Made by a program: the position numbers and the translations under genes
Notes under the pieces: model-generated
Database searches by the model: none
Told to the model about the DNA's origin: nothing
What the model saw: the letters and a program-made list of their open reading frames with translations, nothing else
Source: Ferrimonas sp. YFM
Lineage (GTDB): Bacteria > Pseudomonadota > Gammaproteobacteria > Enterobacterales > Shewanellaceae
DNA length: 64,000 nt
NCBI RefSeq assembly: GCF_030296015.1
Contig: NZ_AP027368.1
Coordinates: 1-64,000 of the forward strand
Direction: 5' to 3'
Shown here: positions 37,036 through 49,022 of the stretch, piece after piece
Layout of the letters: the number at the start of each line of letters is the position of its first letter
Position numbering within the stretch: position 1 is the stretch's first letter

Positions 37036-37857
37036 ATGGACAGATACGCCGTATTCGGTCATCCCATTAAACACAGTAAATCGCCGCTGATTCACGCCCG
37101 CTTCGCCGAACAGACGGGGCAGCAGCTTAGTTATGAGGCGATTCTAGCACCTCTGGATGGCTTTACTGAGGCGGTTGAGCAATTTAGAAGCGCCGGCGGT
37201 CAGGGAGCCAATGTGACCCTGCCGTTCAAGCAACAGGCCGCAGAGCTGTGTGATTCACTGAGTGAGCGTGCGCGCCTGGCGGGTGCGGTGAACACCCTTT
37301 ATTGGCAGGAGGGCAAACTGTGCGGTGATAATACCGATGGCGAGGGCCTGGTCAGGGATCTGCTCAAGCATAAGGTGGCCCTGGCGGGTAAGCGGGTCTT
37401 GGTACTCGGTGCCGGGGGCGCGGTACGCGGCGTCATTCCTGAGCTGATGGCGGCCCAGGTGGGCGAGTTGGTGATCGCCAACCGCACCGCAACCAAGGCG
37501 AAGGAGTTGGCGGCGTTGTTTCATCACCTGGGTCAGGTCCAGGGAGGCGGCTTCGATGAGGCCGAGGGTGCCTTTGACCTGATCATCAATGGTACCTCGG
37601 CATCGCTGTCGGCGACCCTGCCGCCCCTGAAGTCAGAGATGCTGGCGGAGAGAGGAAGCTGCTATGACATGGCCTATGGTGACAAACCCACGGTATTCCA
37701 GCTTTGGGCTGAGGACGCCGGGGCGGTCATCAATCTTGCCGGCTTGGGGATGCTGGTGGAGCAGGCGGCGGTCAGTTTTGAGATTTGGCGGGGGGTGTCT
37801 CCCTCAACGGATGAGGTCTATGATCTGCTTATGGCCCAGCTGGGAGAGGCAAAATGA
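37036..37857 (+). CDS. aroE: Shikimate dehydrogenase
   Basis: AroE (273 aa) reduces 3-dehydroshikimate with NADPH. The substrate site YAVFGHPIKHSKSPLIH and catalytic Lys in NVTLPFKQQA are clear, as is the NADP-binding GAGGAVRGV followed by NRTATKAKEL. It starts 29 bp from the divergent hemoglobin gene and overlaps the DUF1488 gene by 4 nt (ATGA). Confidence 0.97.
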   Translation: MDRYAVFGHPIKHSKSPLIHARFAEQTGQQLSYEAILAPLDGFTEAVEQFRSAGGQGANVTLPFKQQAAELCDSLSERARLAGAVNTLYWQEGKLCGDNTDGEGLVRDLLKHKVALAGKRVLVLGAGGAVRGVIPELMAAQVGELVIANRTATKAKELAALFHHLGQVQGGGFDEAEGAFDLIINGTSASLSATLPPLKSEMLAERGSCYDMAYGDKPTVFQLWAEDAGAVINLAGLGMLVEQAAVSFEIWRGVSPSTDEVYDLLMAQLGEAK

Positions 37858-38129
37858 ATCAGCAGATACAGTTTAATGATCAGCTTCAGGTGGATATGCA
37901 GCAGCATCACCTGAGCTTTACTGCGTTGGTGGCGGGTCAAAAAGTGGGGTGCTATATCGCGTTACCGGCATTGGCGCACCTGGCAAACGCCGAGATCACC
38001 ACTCAGGAGCAGGCGATCCAGGCGTTTGAACAGCACAGGTTTGATCTCGAAGATGAAGCGGAAACCCTCATCGAAGAGGAGAACTTTGATGCTCAGGGCC
38101 GGATCTGGTTACAGCATCCGGCCATCTGA
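37854..38129 (+). CDS. yrdB: DUF1488 protein (YrdB-like)
   Basis: A 91-aa protein of the DUF1488/YrdB family by position and sequence (FTALVAGQKVGCYIALPALAHLA); its function is unknown. It is translationally coupled to aroE (ATGA overlap). The gene converges on the carbonic-anhydrase gene with 3 nt between stop codons and no terminator visible. Confidence 0.85.
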   Translation: MNQQIQFNDQLQVDMQQHHLSFTALVAGQKVGCYIALPALAHLANAEITTQEQAIQAFEQHRFDLEDEAETLIEEENFDAQGRIWLQHPAI

Positions 38130-38132
38130 TAG

Positions 38133-38666
38133 CTACTCCTGGTTCAGGTACTCATTCTTCAGTTTCACGTAGTTTTCTGCTGAAACTGCCAGGAAAGCAC
38201 GTTCTTTGTCATTCAGGGGACGTGCTTGTTTGGCCGGACTACCCACATAGAGAAAGCCGGACTCCAGGGTCTTACCCGGAGGCACCAGGCTGCCGGCACC
38301 CAGGATCACATCGTCTTCAATGATGGCACCGTCCAGAACGATGGCGCCCATGCCCACCAGCACCCGATCCCCGATGGTACAGCCGTGGAGCATTGCTTTG
38401 TGGCCTACGGTCACGTCCTTGCCGATAAGCAGGGGATAGCCATCGGGGTTGGACTCCCCTTTGCGGGTGACGTGCAGTACGGTACCGTCCTGAACGTTAC
38501 TGCGATCGCCGATGCGGATGTGGTTTACATCGCCCCGGGCGGCCACCAGAGGCCAGACACTGACATCTTCGCCTAGGGTGATATCACCGTATAGGACCGC
38601 ACTGGTATCGACGAAGGCGGTGACCGGTACTGTCGGAGTAATGTTATTGAAAGACTTAACTGCCAT
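38133..38666 (-). CDS. yrdA: Gamma-carbonic anhydrase family protein (YrdA-like)
   Basis: A left-handed beta-helix protein of the gamma-carbonic anhydrase/PaaY type (177 aa from ATG 38666). Hexapeptide repeats (VTVGHKAMLHGCTIGDRVLVGMGAIV) and metal-binding His residues in VLHVTRKG and GHKAMLHGC are present. Activity in CO2 hydration is possible but unproven for YrdA proteins. As in E. coli yrdA-rrnD, it sits immediately upstream of the rRNA operon and is divergent from it. Confidence 0.92.
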   Translation of the reverse strand: MAVKSFNNITPTVPVTAFVDTSAVLYGDITLGEDVSVWPLVAARGDVNHIRIGDRSNVQDGTVLHVTRKGESNPDGYPLLIGKDVTVGHKAMLHGCTIGDRVLVGMGAIVLDGAIIEDDVILGAGSLVPPGKTLESGFLYVGSPAKQARPLNDKERAFLAVSAENYVKLKNEYLNQE

Positions 38667-38755
38667 AAGATGCTCCCTAAATGCCCAGTTTGACTGCTTT
38701 GTCGTCCATGCTGGGGGTTTTGTGAACAAACGGGTTTGTAACACCATAATAGCGC

Positions 38756-38783
38756 TTGTCAGGATAAAATAACCCCCTATAAT
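38756..38783 (+). promoter_or_regulatory. rrn promoter P1
   Basis: TTGTCA (38756-38761), a 16-nt spacer, TATAAT (38778-38783), then a GC-rich discriminator GCGCCTCC. This is typical of a growth-rate-controlled rrn P1 promoter. AT-rich sequence upstream could act as an UP element. Confidence 0.85.
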
Positions 38784-38878
38784 GCGCCTCCGTCGACAGG
38801 GCAAAACGGCTGAAAACGCCGCTTTGACTGAAGACTCTAGGTCAAAATCGGATTTATGAAGAAAATTTCAAAATTCCC

Positions 38879-38906
38879 TTGACTTAGATGCTGGGGAGCG
38901 TATCAT
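38879..38906 (+). promoter_or_regulatory. rrn promoter P2
   Basis: TTGACT (38879-38884), a 16-nt spacer, TATCAT (38901-38906), then TCGCATCCCGC. It lies 123 nt after P1, a spacing like that of E. coli rrn P1-P2. Confidence 0.8.
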
Positions 38907-38938
38907 TCGCATCCCGCTACGGTAGAAAAATCGTGGCA

Positions 38939-38953
38939 CGCTCTTTAACAATT
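38939..38953 (+). promoter_or_regulatory. boxA antitermination signal, rrn leader
   Basis: CGCTCTTTAACAATT matches the rrn boxA (GCTCTTTAACA), the loading site for NusB-NusE antitermination factors. A second copy lies in the 16S-23S spacer. Confidence 0.85.
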
Positions 38954-39081
38954 AGTCAGACAATCTGTGTGGGCACTCGCGCAGGATTGATATCTCATAT
39001 ATCAATGTTGCACTGAGTGACTATAACAAGTTAATTCAGTAATTCATTGAGTCGGAATTTTCGGATTCCAAAAAACTTTTT

Positions 39082-40635
<1,554 letters not shown>

Positions 40636-40701
40636 CGAAATAGATACGGTTTTGCGTTGAGTGTTCACACAGATTGTCTGACGAAAGATAAGAGTTTCGA
40701 T

Positions 40702-40778
<77 letters not shown>

Positions 40779-40814
40779 ATCTTTCCCTTAAGATTGGGCA
40801 TCGAGAACCATGAT

Positions 40815-40890
40815 GGGGCTATAGCTCAGCTGGGAGAGCGCCTGCTTTGCACGCAGGAGGTCAGCAGTTCGATCCTGCTTAGCTCCACCA
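40815..40890 (+). tRNA. tRNA-Ala (TGC)
   Basis: A 76-nt cloverleaf with anticodon TGC at 40848-40850, acceptor stem GGGGCTA/TAGCTCC and encoded CCA. It forms the Ile-Ala spacer pair with the upstream tRNA. Confidence 0.98.
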
Positions 40891-40920
40891 CTTCTCCTTT
40901 GAAACTCAATATCTGGCAAG

Positions 40921-40961
40921 AAGCCAAAGCTAAATACCAGTATTTACCTTTGGCTTTTTTT
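40921..40961 (+). terminator. Terminator-like hairpin inside the rRNA spacer
   Basis: AGCCAAA-GC-TAAATAC and GTATTTA-CC-TTTGGCT form a long interrupted stem with a 2-nt loop, followed by seven T (40955-40961). It has the form of an intrinsic terminator, yet it lies between tRNA-Ala and 23S rRNA. It may be a processing stem or attenuator overridden by boxA-dependent antitermination. Confidence 0.6.
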
Positions 40962-40982
40962 GGGCCTCGGCCTGAATAAGCA

Positions 40983-40996
40983 TGCTCTTTAACAAT
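40983..40996 (+). promoter_or_regulatory. boxA in the 16S-23S spacer
   Basis: TGCTCTTTAACAAT is a perfect boxA core, placed just after the terminator-like hairpin and upstream of 23S. Spacer boxA elements reload the antitermination complex. Confidence 0.8.
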
Positions 40997-41250
40997 TTGG
41001 ACAAGCTGATAATTTCTCGAGATATTTGCAATTTTTGCAAGTGCCTTGAATATCTGGCGATAGATTAACGTATTGGTTGTTTAATCGTATTAAGCAGCTT
41101 CAGTAGTTTCTGCGCAGGAATTTGGTGCTTAGGTGAGGCGAAAGCCGAACGAGCGAGGGCGTGTGGTTCATCCACATAACCGAGTGAGTGAGGATTTCAA
41201 CGACGCATAAGCGACAAAGACCCAGCAGAAAAGACCTATTGGGGTTGTAT

Positions 41251-44136
<2,886 letters not shown>

Positions 44137-44227
44137 TACAACACCCAATGGGTTTTGATATCCCAGATATAGAAAGCGCTTGCGAGAATGCAAACGAGAA
44201 AACAGCTTGTGCGAATTGTTCCAAATT

Positions 44228-44346
44228 CGTCTGACGACCATAGCGCTGTGGTCCCACCTGATCCCATGCCGAACTCAGCAGTGAAACACAGTAGCGCCGA
44301 TGGTAGTGTGGGAGTTCCCATGTGAGAGTAGGTCATCGTCAGGCAC
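44228..44346 (+). rRNA. rrf: 5S ribosomal RNA
   Basis: A 5S rRNA of about 119 nt, recognised by GTGGTCCCACCTGATCCCAT, CCGAACTCAG and GATGGTAGTGTGGG. The ends pair as GTCTGACG/CGTCAGGC. The ends are approximate. Confidence 0.96.
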
Positions 44347-44354
44347 TCATTCAG

Positions 44355-44386
44355 AAAAAAGCCCAACCGCAAGGTTGGGCTTTTTT
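44355..44386 (+). terminator. rrn operon terminator
   Basis: AAAAAAGCCCAACC and GGTTGGGCTTTTTT form a 14-bp stem around GCAA, with a T tract. It lies just after 5S rRNA. Confidence 0.95.
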
Positions 44387-44405
44387 CGTTTTAGGTCCTA
44401 AGCAC

Positions 44406-44522
44406 GCATGAGATCAGGCCCCTGATCCCATGCGCTAATTCCCGCCGCCACGCACAATCGTCTCCCTGGCGCAGGCCAGGGTCCAGCGGCTTTCCTGTGC
44501 CTCACCAAAACTAAAGACGTAT
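44406..44522. repeat. Hairpin repeat, copy 1, left part
   Basis: Two hairpins (GCATGAGATCAGG/CCTGATCCCATGC, 44406-44433; CCCTGGC-GCAG-GCCAGGG, 44464-44481) flank a segment CACGCACAATCGTCT that recurs in copy 2 at 47399. After the second hairpin, TCCAGCGGCTTTC and CAAAACTAAAGAC also match copy 2. Similarity stops exactly where the first IS element begins (44523) and resumes beyond the second one (47252). Confidence 0.65.
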
Positions 44523-44766
44523 ATGGACGCCCCTGCAGTTGCAAGACATTGATGAGATCGGTTTGCGGACGTATATCCGGCGTCTGTATTACCTTCGAGA
44601 GGTAGCGCCACAATGTGGTCCGAACCTGACCACCTTCACGCTGGAACGACATTCTCTGTCGGTCTTATGTCAGGCTCTTGCCAGGCCGGATAACCGTTTT
44701 TCATCAAGTTATGCAAACTCAGGTTGCTTGGTACCCTCTATTCCCCTCTTAAAGTGGAGGAAGTGG
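44523..44766 (-). ncRNA. Candidate bridge RNA region of element 1
   Basis: This 244-nt stretch lies between the transposase stop and the right-end repeat. In IS1111-type elements this is where the target- and donor-binding bridge RNA is encoded. The segment at 44565-44584 (GCGGACGTATATCCGGCGTC) shares GACGTATA and CGGC with the reconstructed empty site (left flank GACGTAT, right flank ACGGC) and CCGGCGTC with the spacer at 45895-45902. Assignment is inference; RNA structure was not computed. Confidence 0.4.
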
Positions 44767-45804
44767 TTATTTGGAAGCTGTGAAAGCGTGATTCAACTCG
44801 AACTGGCTGCCGCTGACCGTCATGCTCCAGGCAATCCGGGCCAGTTTATTGGCCAGGGCCACGATTGCCTTGCGCTTGCCCCGGCGCACTATCAGATTGC
44901 TCAGCCATCTTCCCAGCCTGTCATTTCGTTTGGCCACATGAGCGAAGACCGCTCTTGCCCCGTGAATTAACAGCACCCGCAGTTGCTTGTTTCCTGCCTT
45001 GGTAATGCTGCCCAGCCGGGTTTTGCCTCCGGTGCTGTGCTGCTTTGGAACCAAGCCACACCAAGCCGCCAGTTGACGACCGTTGGAAAACTGTCGGCCG
45101 TCACCCACTTCACTGACGAAAGCTGCCGCGACAATGGGACCGAACCCCGGAATGCTCTGCAAAAGTTGATAGCGGGGTTGCTGTTTGCACAGCTGATGAA
45201 TCTCCTGCTCTATGGCTTTGATCTCCTCATCCAGAGCCTTGAGCTCCCGCTCCATCCGCAGCAACAGCCCCCGCATGACAAAGCTCAACCCGTTATCGCC
45301 ATCTTCAACGGATTCGGGTAACTGATTTCTCAACAGCTTTATCCCGGTACTGAAGTTAACGCCATATTCTCCTGCCAAGCCACGTATCTGACAGGCCAGT
45401 GCCGTTCTGTAGTCGACCATTCTCTGCCGGACGCAGCGCAGAGCCTTAATGTCTTGCTGCTCAATGGTCTTTATGGGAACTGGATGCAACTTAGGGCGGA
45501 AAGCCGCTTCGCAAATGGCCAGCGCATCATTGGCATCGTTCTTTTGCGCAGACACCATGGGTTTTACATGTTGTGCGGGGATGAGCTTCACCTGGTAACC
45601 GGCTTGCTGGAGCCGCCTTCCCCAATAGTGAGAACGAGCACAAGACTCCATGGCCACCAGTGTATCCGTTGGGAATTCAAGGAGTGTGTGCAGCAGCTTT
45701 TCTCTTTTGACCTTGCGGTTCCAAAGGATGGAGCCATCCTCCAGCAGAACGCAAACCTGAAAAACACTCTTGGCTAAATCAATTCCAATGGCTTTAATAG
45801 ACAT
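44767..45804 (-). CDS. IS110-family transposase, element 1
   Basis: A 345-aa recombinase from ATG 45804 (GAGGAG 9 nt upstream). The N-terminal RuvC-like DEDD domain begins MSIKAIGIDLAKSVFQV, with KNDANDALAI in the middle. The C-terminal transposase_20 domain has IPGFGPIVAAAF, CGLVPKQHSTGGKTRLG and LRVLLIHGARAVF, including the serine expected for catalysis. IS110-family enzymes insert without long target duplications, via a circular intermediate. The frame appears intact. Confidence 0.93.
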   Translation of the reverse strand: MSIKAIGIDLAKSVFQVCVLLEDGSILWNRKVKREKLLHTLLEFPTDTLVAMESCARSHYWGRRLQQAGYQVKLIPAQHVKPMVSAQKNDANDALAICEAAFRPKLHPVPIKTIEQQDIKALRCVRQRMVDYRTALACQIRGLAGEYGVNFSTGIKLLRNQLPESVEDGDNGLSFVMRGLLLRMERELKALDEEIKAIEQEIHQLCKQQPRYQLLQSIPGFGPIVAAAFVSEVGDGRQFSNGRQLAAWCGLVPKQHSTGGKTRLGSITKAGNKQLRVLLIHGARAVFAHVAKRNDRLGRWLSNLIVRRGKRKAIVALANKLARIAWSMTVSGSQFELNHAFTASK

Positions 45805-45984
45805 GATGGACGCTCCTCTCTGAATTATGTGTCGCAACTTAATTCTGGCGCATTTGACGCCGTATCGTAGGGGGCGTCCATCACATCACTGGATACCGGC
45901 GTCCGCGATGTATGGACTCCTCCCTCCCCTAAGGGGCTAGAGTTAAGTCACCACAACCGCTCTAACAGCGAAAGGAGCCCATAC

Positions 45985-47022
45985 ATGCTTAACCTTAATA
46001 TCATCGGCATCGACCTGGCAAAATCTTCTTTCCAAGTGGCAACGCTCAGTCCGGAACATCAAGTGTTGAATAACCGCAGTATGTCACGCGCACGACTTGA
46101 GCAATGGCTGGCCAAGCAGAAACCCTCCATTGTTGCCGTGGAGGCCTGTGGCTCCGCCCACTACTGGGGCCGCTTCGCTGAATCTTTTGGCCACTCCGTC
46201 ATGATCATCGCCCCCAAAACAGTCACCCCATATCGGCAGGGCCATAAAACCGATAGCAACGATGCACTGGCCATCGCGATAGCAGCCCGTCAGCCAAGCA
46301 CTCGCTCTGCAGCAGTCAAATCGGTTGAACAACAAGCTTTGCAAAGCATTGAGCGGATGCGTCAGCACTGGCTGGATCATAACCGCTCAACCAGCAACAT
46401 GATGCGTAGCTTGCTCTATGAGTTTGGTATCACCATCGCCAAAGGGAATACAGCACTTATACGGATCATGCCAGAGCTTCTAGACGGCTCGTCTGAGCTT
46501 CTTCCTCAGGCCTTCAAAGCTCAGCTTTCAAAGGTGTACCAGCAATGGCAACGGGGGAGAGATGAGCTCAAACAAATAGAGAATCAGCTATCAGAATTGA
46601 TAAAGCAGCAGTCGCCCTGCAAGAGGCTCATGAAGCTTGAAGGCGTTGGCGAGGTTAATGCCTTGGCCTTGTATCTCATCTTAGGTGAGCGTGGTGAAGG
46701 GTTTAAGAATGGCCGGGAAGCCGCGGCCTGCATTGGAGTGACGCCTAAACAATTCAGTACCGGGGGCGTCACTTCTTTAGGTGGTATTGGCAAGCGGATT
46801 GGCCATAAGCGGCTGCGCGCCAACCTGATTCAGGGGGCATTAGCTGTGGCCATGCAATTAGGCCGTAGGCCACCTAAGACACTCAAAGAAAAATGGCTGT
46901 TGGCAATTATCGAGCGACGCGGGCTTCGACGTGCGGCAGTGGCGCTAGTTAACAAAACCATTCGCACTGCCTGGGCCATGTTGCACCGAGATCAGGATTA
47001 TCAACAACCTCAAGCTATCTAA
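45985..47022 (+). CDS. IS110-family transposase, element 2
   Basis: A 345-aa recombinase with AAAGGAGC upstream of ATG 45985. N-terminal LNIIGIDLAKSSFQVATL and KTDSNDALAIAIAARQP mark the DEDD domain. The C-terminal domain has KLEGVGEVNALALYLI, CIGVTPKQFSTGGVTSLG and RLRANLIQGALAVA. It is similar in layout to the element 1 enzyme but clearly diverged, so the two are not recent copies of each other. The frame is intact. Confidence 0.93.
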   Translation: MLNLNIIGIDLAKSSFQVATLSPEHQVLNNRSMSRARLEQWLAKQKPSIVAVEACGSAHYWGRFAESFGHSVMIIAPKTVTPYRQGHKTDSNDALAIAIAARQPSTRSAAVKSVEQQALQSIERMRQHWLDHNRSTSNMMRSLLYEFGITIAKGNTALIRIMPELLDGSSELLPQAFKAQLSKVYQQWQRGRDELKQIENQLSELIKQQSPCKRLMKLEGVGEVNALALYLILGERGEGFKNGREAAACIGVTPKQFSTGGVTSLGGIGKRIGHKRLRANLIQGALAVAMQLGRRPPKTLKEKWLLAIIERRGLRRAAVALVNKTIRTAWAMLHRDQDYQQPQAI

Positions 47023-47251
47023 CCATCGATTCAAGAGTTAAGAGTGACAACCAAGAGCGCATAACAAACAGGTGAGACCGACCACCAAGAGCCTGATCTT
47101 GCCGGCGAGAATTCAATTCCGCGTTCGCGTAGAGGCATGGTGGTGCGAAAACATCAGTGGCCAGGGATCGCAACCCATCAAGAGCCCGAATATACGCCTG
47201 CATCTTACTTTGTCTGTCTGCGCTGGAGGTTGAAACTCGGGAGGAGTCCAT
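47023..47251 (+). ncRNA. Candidate bridge RNA region of element 2
   Basis: A 229-nt non-coding stretch between transposase stop and right repeat, the expected place of an IS1111 bridge RNA. The segment GAATATACGCCTGCAT (47188-47203) resembles the right-hand flank (ATATACGGCAT, 47249-47259). Inference from layout and this short match. Confidence 0.35.
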
Positions 47252-47279
47252 ATACGGCATGACGGTGCTGGGGGAGGCC
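47252..47279. repeat. Hairpin repeat, copy 1, right part
   Basis: ACGGCATGACGGTGCTGGG and the following GGAGGCC match copy 2 (CCGGCACGACAGTGCTGGGGGAGGCC, 47485-47510). Together with the left part ending at 44522 it rebuilds one repeat split by the two IS elements. Confidence 0.65.
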
Positions 47280-47583
47280 GCGTCGTAATGAATAAGCACC
47301 GAGCGTTCTGATGGTTCAGGCAGAGAGCCTAAGGACCTATGCCAAGGTGAGGAGGGACTAATCCTTCCTGTAGCAGCGACGAAGCGCTTCCCGCCTCTCA
47401 CGCACAATCGTCTTCCTGATGAACATCAGGATCCAGTGGCTTTCTTCTCAGGCCTCTGTAAGGGCAACAAAACCAAAGACACCGCCGGCACGACAGTGCT
47501 GGGGGAGGCCACAGAGTCCTGAGATGGCACCCTGGGAGCTGACAGCACCAGTAGGAAACACGGCTTCTAAATTCCGGATAAAG
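47280..47583. repeat. Non-coding stretch with repeat copy 2
   Basis: No gene is seen. An intact second copy of the repeat spans about 47390-47510: TTCCCGCC, CACGCACAATCGTCT, the hairpin CCTGATG-AA-CATCAGG (47415-47430), ATCCAGTGGCTTTC, AAAACCAAAGAC, then CACGACAGTGCTGGGGGAGG. A further hairpin AGGAGGGA/TCCTTCCT precedes it (about 47351-47370). The form 'hairpin plus ATCCAGTGGCTTT' is REP-like. Confidence 0.6.
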
Positions 47584-47613
47584 CAAAGCCCATAGCAGAC
47601 GCTATGGGCTTTG
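47584..47613 (-). terminator. Terminator of the men operon
   Basis: CAAAGCCCATAGC and GCTATGGGCTTTG form a perfect 13-bp stem around a 4-nt loop, about 18 nt past the menE stop. The T tract on the minus strand is short (CTTTAT). Confidence 0.8.
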
Positions 47614-47630
47614 TTGTAGGCCACCCCGTT

Positions 47631-49022
47631 CTAATCCAGTTTGAGGTGCTCTCCCAGGGCGGCTGACAGCCCCTGTCGGCTGACTTTCAGTCCCTGTTGG
47701 ACATACTCCTTTGGCCAGGCAAGGTAGCGGCGGGGACGCTTGAATCTGGCCACTCTGGTGGCGAGGAACTGGTCCATCTCCTTCTGGTCAGGAAGCTGGG
47801 CGTTGCCGAGAATGACGGCCACGGGCAGCAGGCCAAAGGTGTTATCCGGTACGGGCAACACCACGGCGTCATCGATTTGTGGGTGCTGTTTGAGCGCCGC
47901 CTCGATCTCTTCCGGTTGAACGTTTTCGCCGCCACTGATGAACATGTTGTCGGCCCGGCCTAGTACCTTGAGGCTCTCTCCAAGCCACTCACCCCGGTCT
48001 TTGGTGTGGAACCAGCCCTGATCGTCGAAAGGCTGATGCAGGCTGCCGTCCTGGTAGTAGCCCATAAAGCGGGTGTCACCACGGACCTCGATGATCCCCT
48101 GGTGAATCCTCAGCTCCCTCCCGGGGAGAAGGCTGCCGGAGAGCCCCTGGTCGTTGGCCGGTCCCGTGGTGATCTGCGAGGCCATCTCGGTCATGCCGTA
48201 GCTGGTCAGGGCCCGTATGGGGTGGTGACTCAGCCGCGTCAGCAGGGCTTGGGGAATGGGGCCTCCTCCCAGCAGCACCAGCTTCAGTGGGGCCATCAAT
48301 GCCGCACTGTCCTGGGCATCCAGCAGCCAGCCCAGCTGGGTGGCCACCAGGGAGAGGTGACTGACCCGGGTCTCTCTCAGGTTGTGCAACAGTTCCTTGT
48401 GTCTGGGCAACACCAGGGTGGCACCGGCATCCAGGCAGCGGAACATCAGGGCCAGGCCACCGATGTGGAACATGGGCAGCGAGGCCAGCCAGCGGTCTCC
48501 CGGCGCCAGGGGTATTTGCTCCAGGGAGCCGACAGCCGAAGCGAGGTGATTGCCCAGGCTGTGCATGGCCGCCTTGGGGTGACCTGAGGAGCCGGAGGTG
48601 AGGATCAAACTGACCGGTTGCGACTTGGACAGGGGGTTACCATCACTGGGGGGCAGCCCCTCTTCCAGGCTGAGGCTGGTCAGCCCACTCAGTGACACCC
48701 CCTGATGATGCCAAAGGAAGCGGGCGTCGATCTGTTTCAGCAACTGAATCAGTTGGGCGTCGGGGAAGCGGGGTGAGAGTGGGGCGAACACGGCGCCGAG
48801 CCGGATGCAGGCCAGTTGCAGCAGTACCAGTTCCAGGCTGGTGGGACCTACCGCGGCCAGGTGACTCCCCTGCTCTACCCCTTGGCGGGCCAGACGGGCA
48901 GTGAGTTGTCCCACCTGACTGTCCAGCTGAGAGAAACTTATTGGACCCTGGGGGCCGTCGATGGCGATGGCGCTGGCAAATGCATCTGCCCCCTGCCGGG
49001 CCAGACAGACTAGCTCTGCCAT
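47631..49022 (-). CDS. menE: o-Succinylbenzoate-CoA ligase
   Basis: MenE activates o-succinylbenzoate with CoA and ATP in menaquinone synthesis. ATG 49022 is preceded by GGAG at 5 nt; a GTG two codons earlier is possible. At 463 aa it shows the ANL-family loop LTSGSSGHPKA, the TSYGMTEMAS motif, FHTKDRGEW and the C-terminal GRADNMFISGGENVQPEEIE. It overlaps the menC end by 13 nt and is the last gene of menF-D-H-C-E. Confidence 0.95.
   Translation of the reverse strand: MAELVCLARQGADAFASAIAIDGPQGPISFSQLDSQVGQLTARLARQGVEQGSHLAAVGPTSLELVLLQLACIRLGAVFAPLSPRFPDAQLIQLLKQIDARFLWHHQGVSLSGLTSLSLEEGLPPSDGNPLSKSQPVSLILTSGSSGHPKAAMHSLGNHLASAVGSLEQIPLAPGDRWLASLPMFHIGGLALMFRCLDAGATLVLPRHKELLHNLRETRVSHLSLVATQLGWLLDAQDSAALMAPLKLVLLGGGPIPQALLTRLSHHPIRALTSYGMTEMASQITTGPANDQGLSGSLLPGRELRIHQGIIEVRGDTRFMGYYQDGSLHQPFDDQGWFHTKDRGEWLGESLKVLGRADNMFISGGENVQPEEIEAALKQHPQIDDAVVLPVPDNTFGLLPVAVILGNAQLPDQKEMDQFLATRVARFKRPRRYLAWPKEYVQQGLKVSRQGLSAALGEHLKLD

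Larger units (their letters stand above)
40891..41250 (+). other. tRNA-Ala to 23S spacer
   Basis: This 360-nt spacer holds the terminator-like hairpin (40921-40961), a second boxA (TGCTCTTTAACAAT, 40983-40996) and the 23S 5' processing region. No gene is seen. Confidence 0.8.
44523..45881 (-). mobile_element. IS1111-type (IS110 family) insertion sequence, element 1
   Basis: About 1,359 bp bounded by a perfect 11-bp inverted repeat: ATGGACGCCCC (44523-44533) and GGGGCGTCCAT (45871-45881). It encodes one transposase on the minus strand. The 5' non-coding end is short (about 77 nt) and the 3' end long (about 244 nt), the layout of the IS1111 subgroup, whose inverted repeats are subterminal. So the true ends may lie a few bases outside these repeats. 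No target duplication is evident. Confidence 0.8.
45912..47251 (+). mobile_element. IS1111-type (IS110 family) insertion sequence, element 2
   Basis: About 1,340 bp bounded by a perfect 13-bp inverted repeat: ATGGACTCCTCCC (45912-45924) and GGGAGGAGTCCAT (47239-47251). It encodes one plus-strand transposase, head-to-head with element 1. The 5' non-coding end is about 73 nt and the 3' end about 229 nt. Its repeat shares ATGGAC with element 1 but differs beyond. Only 30 bp separate the two elements. Confidence 0.82.
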
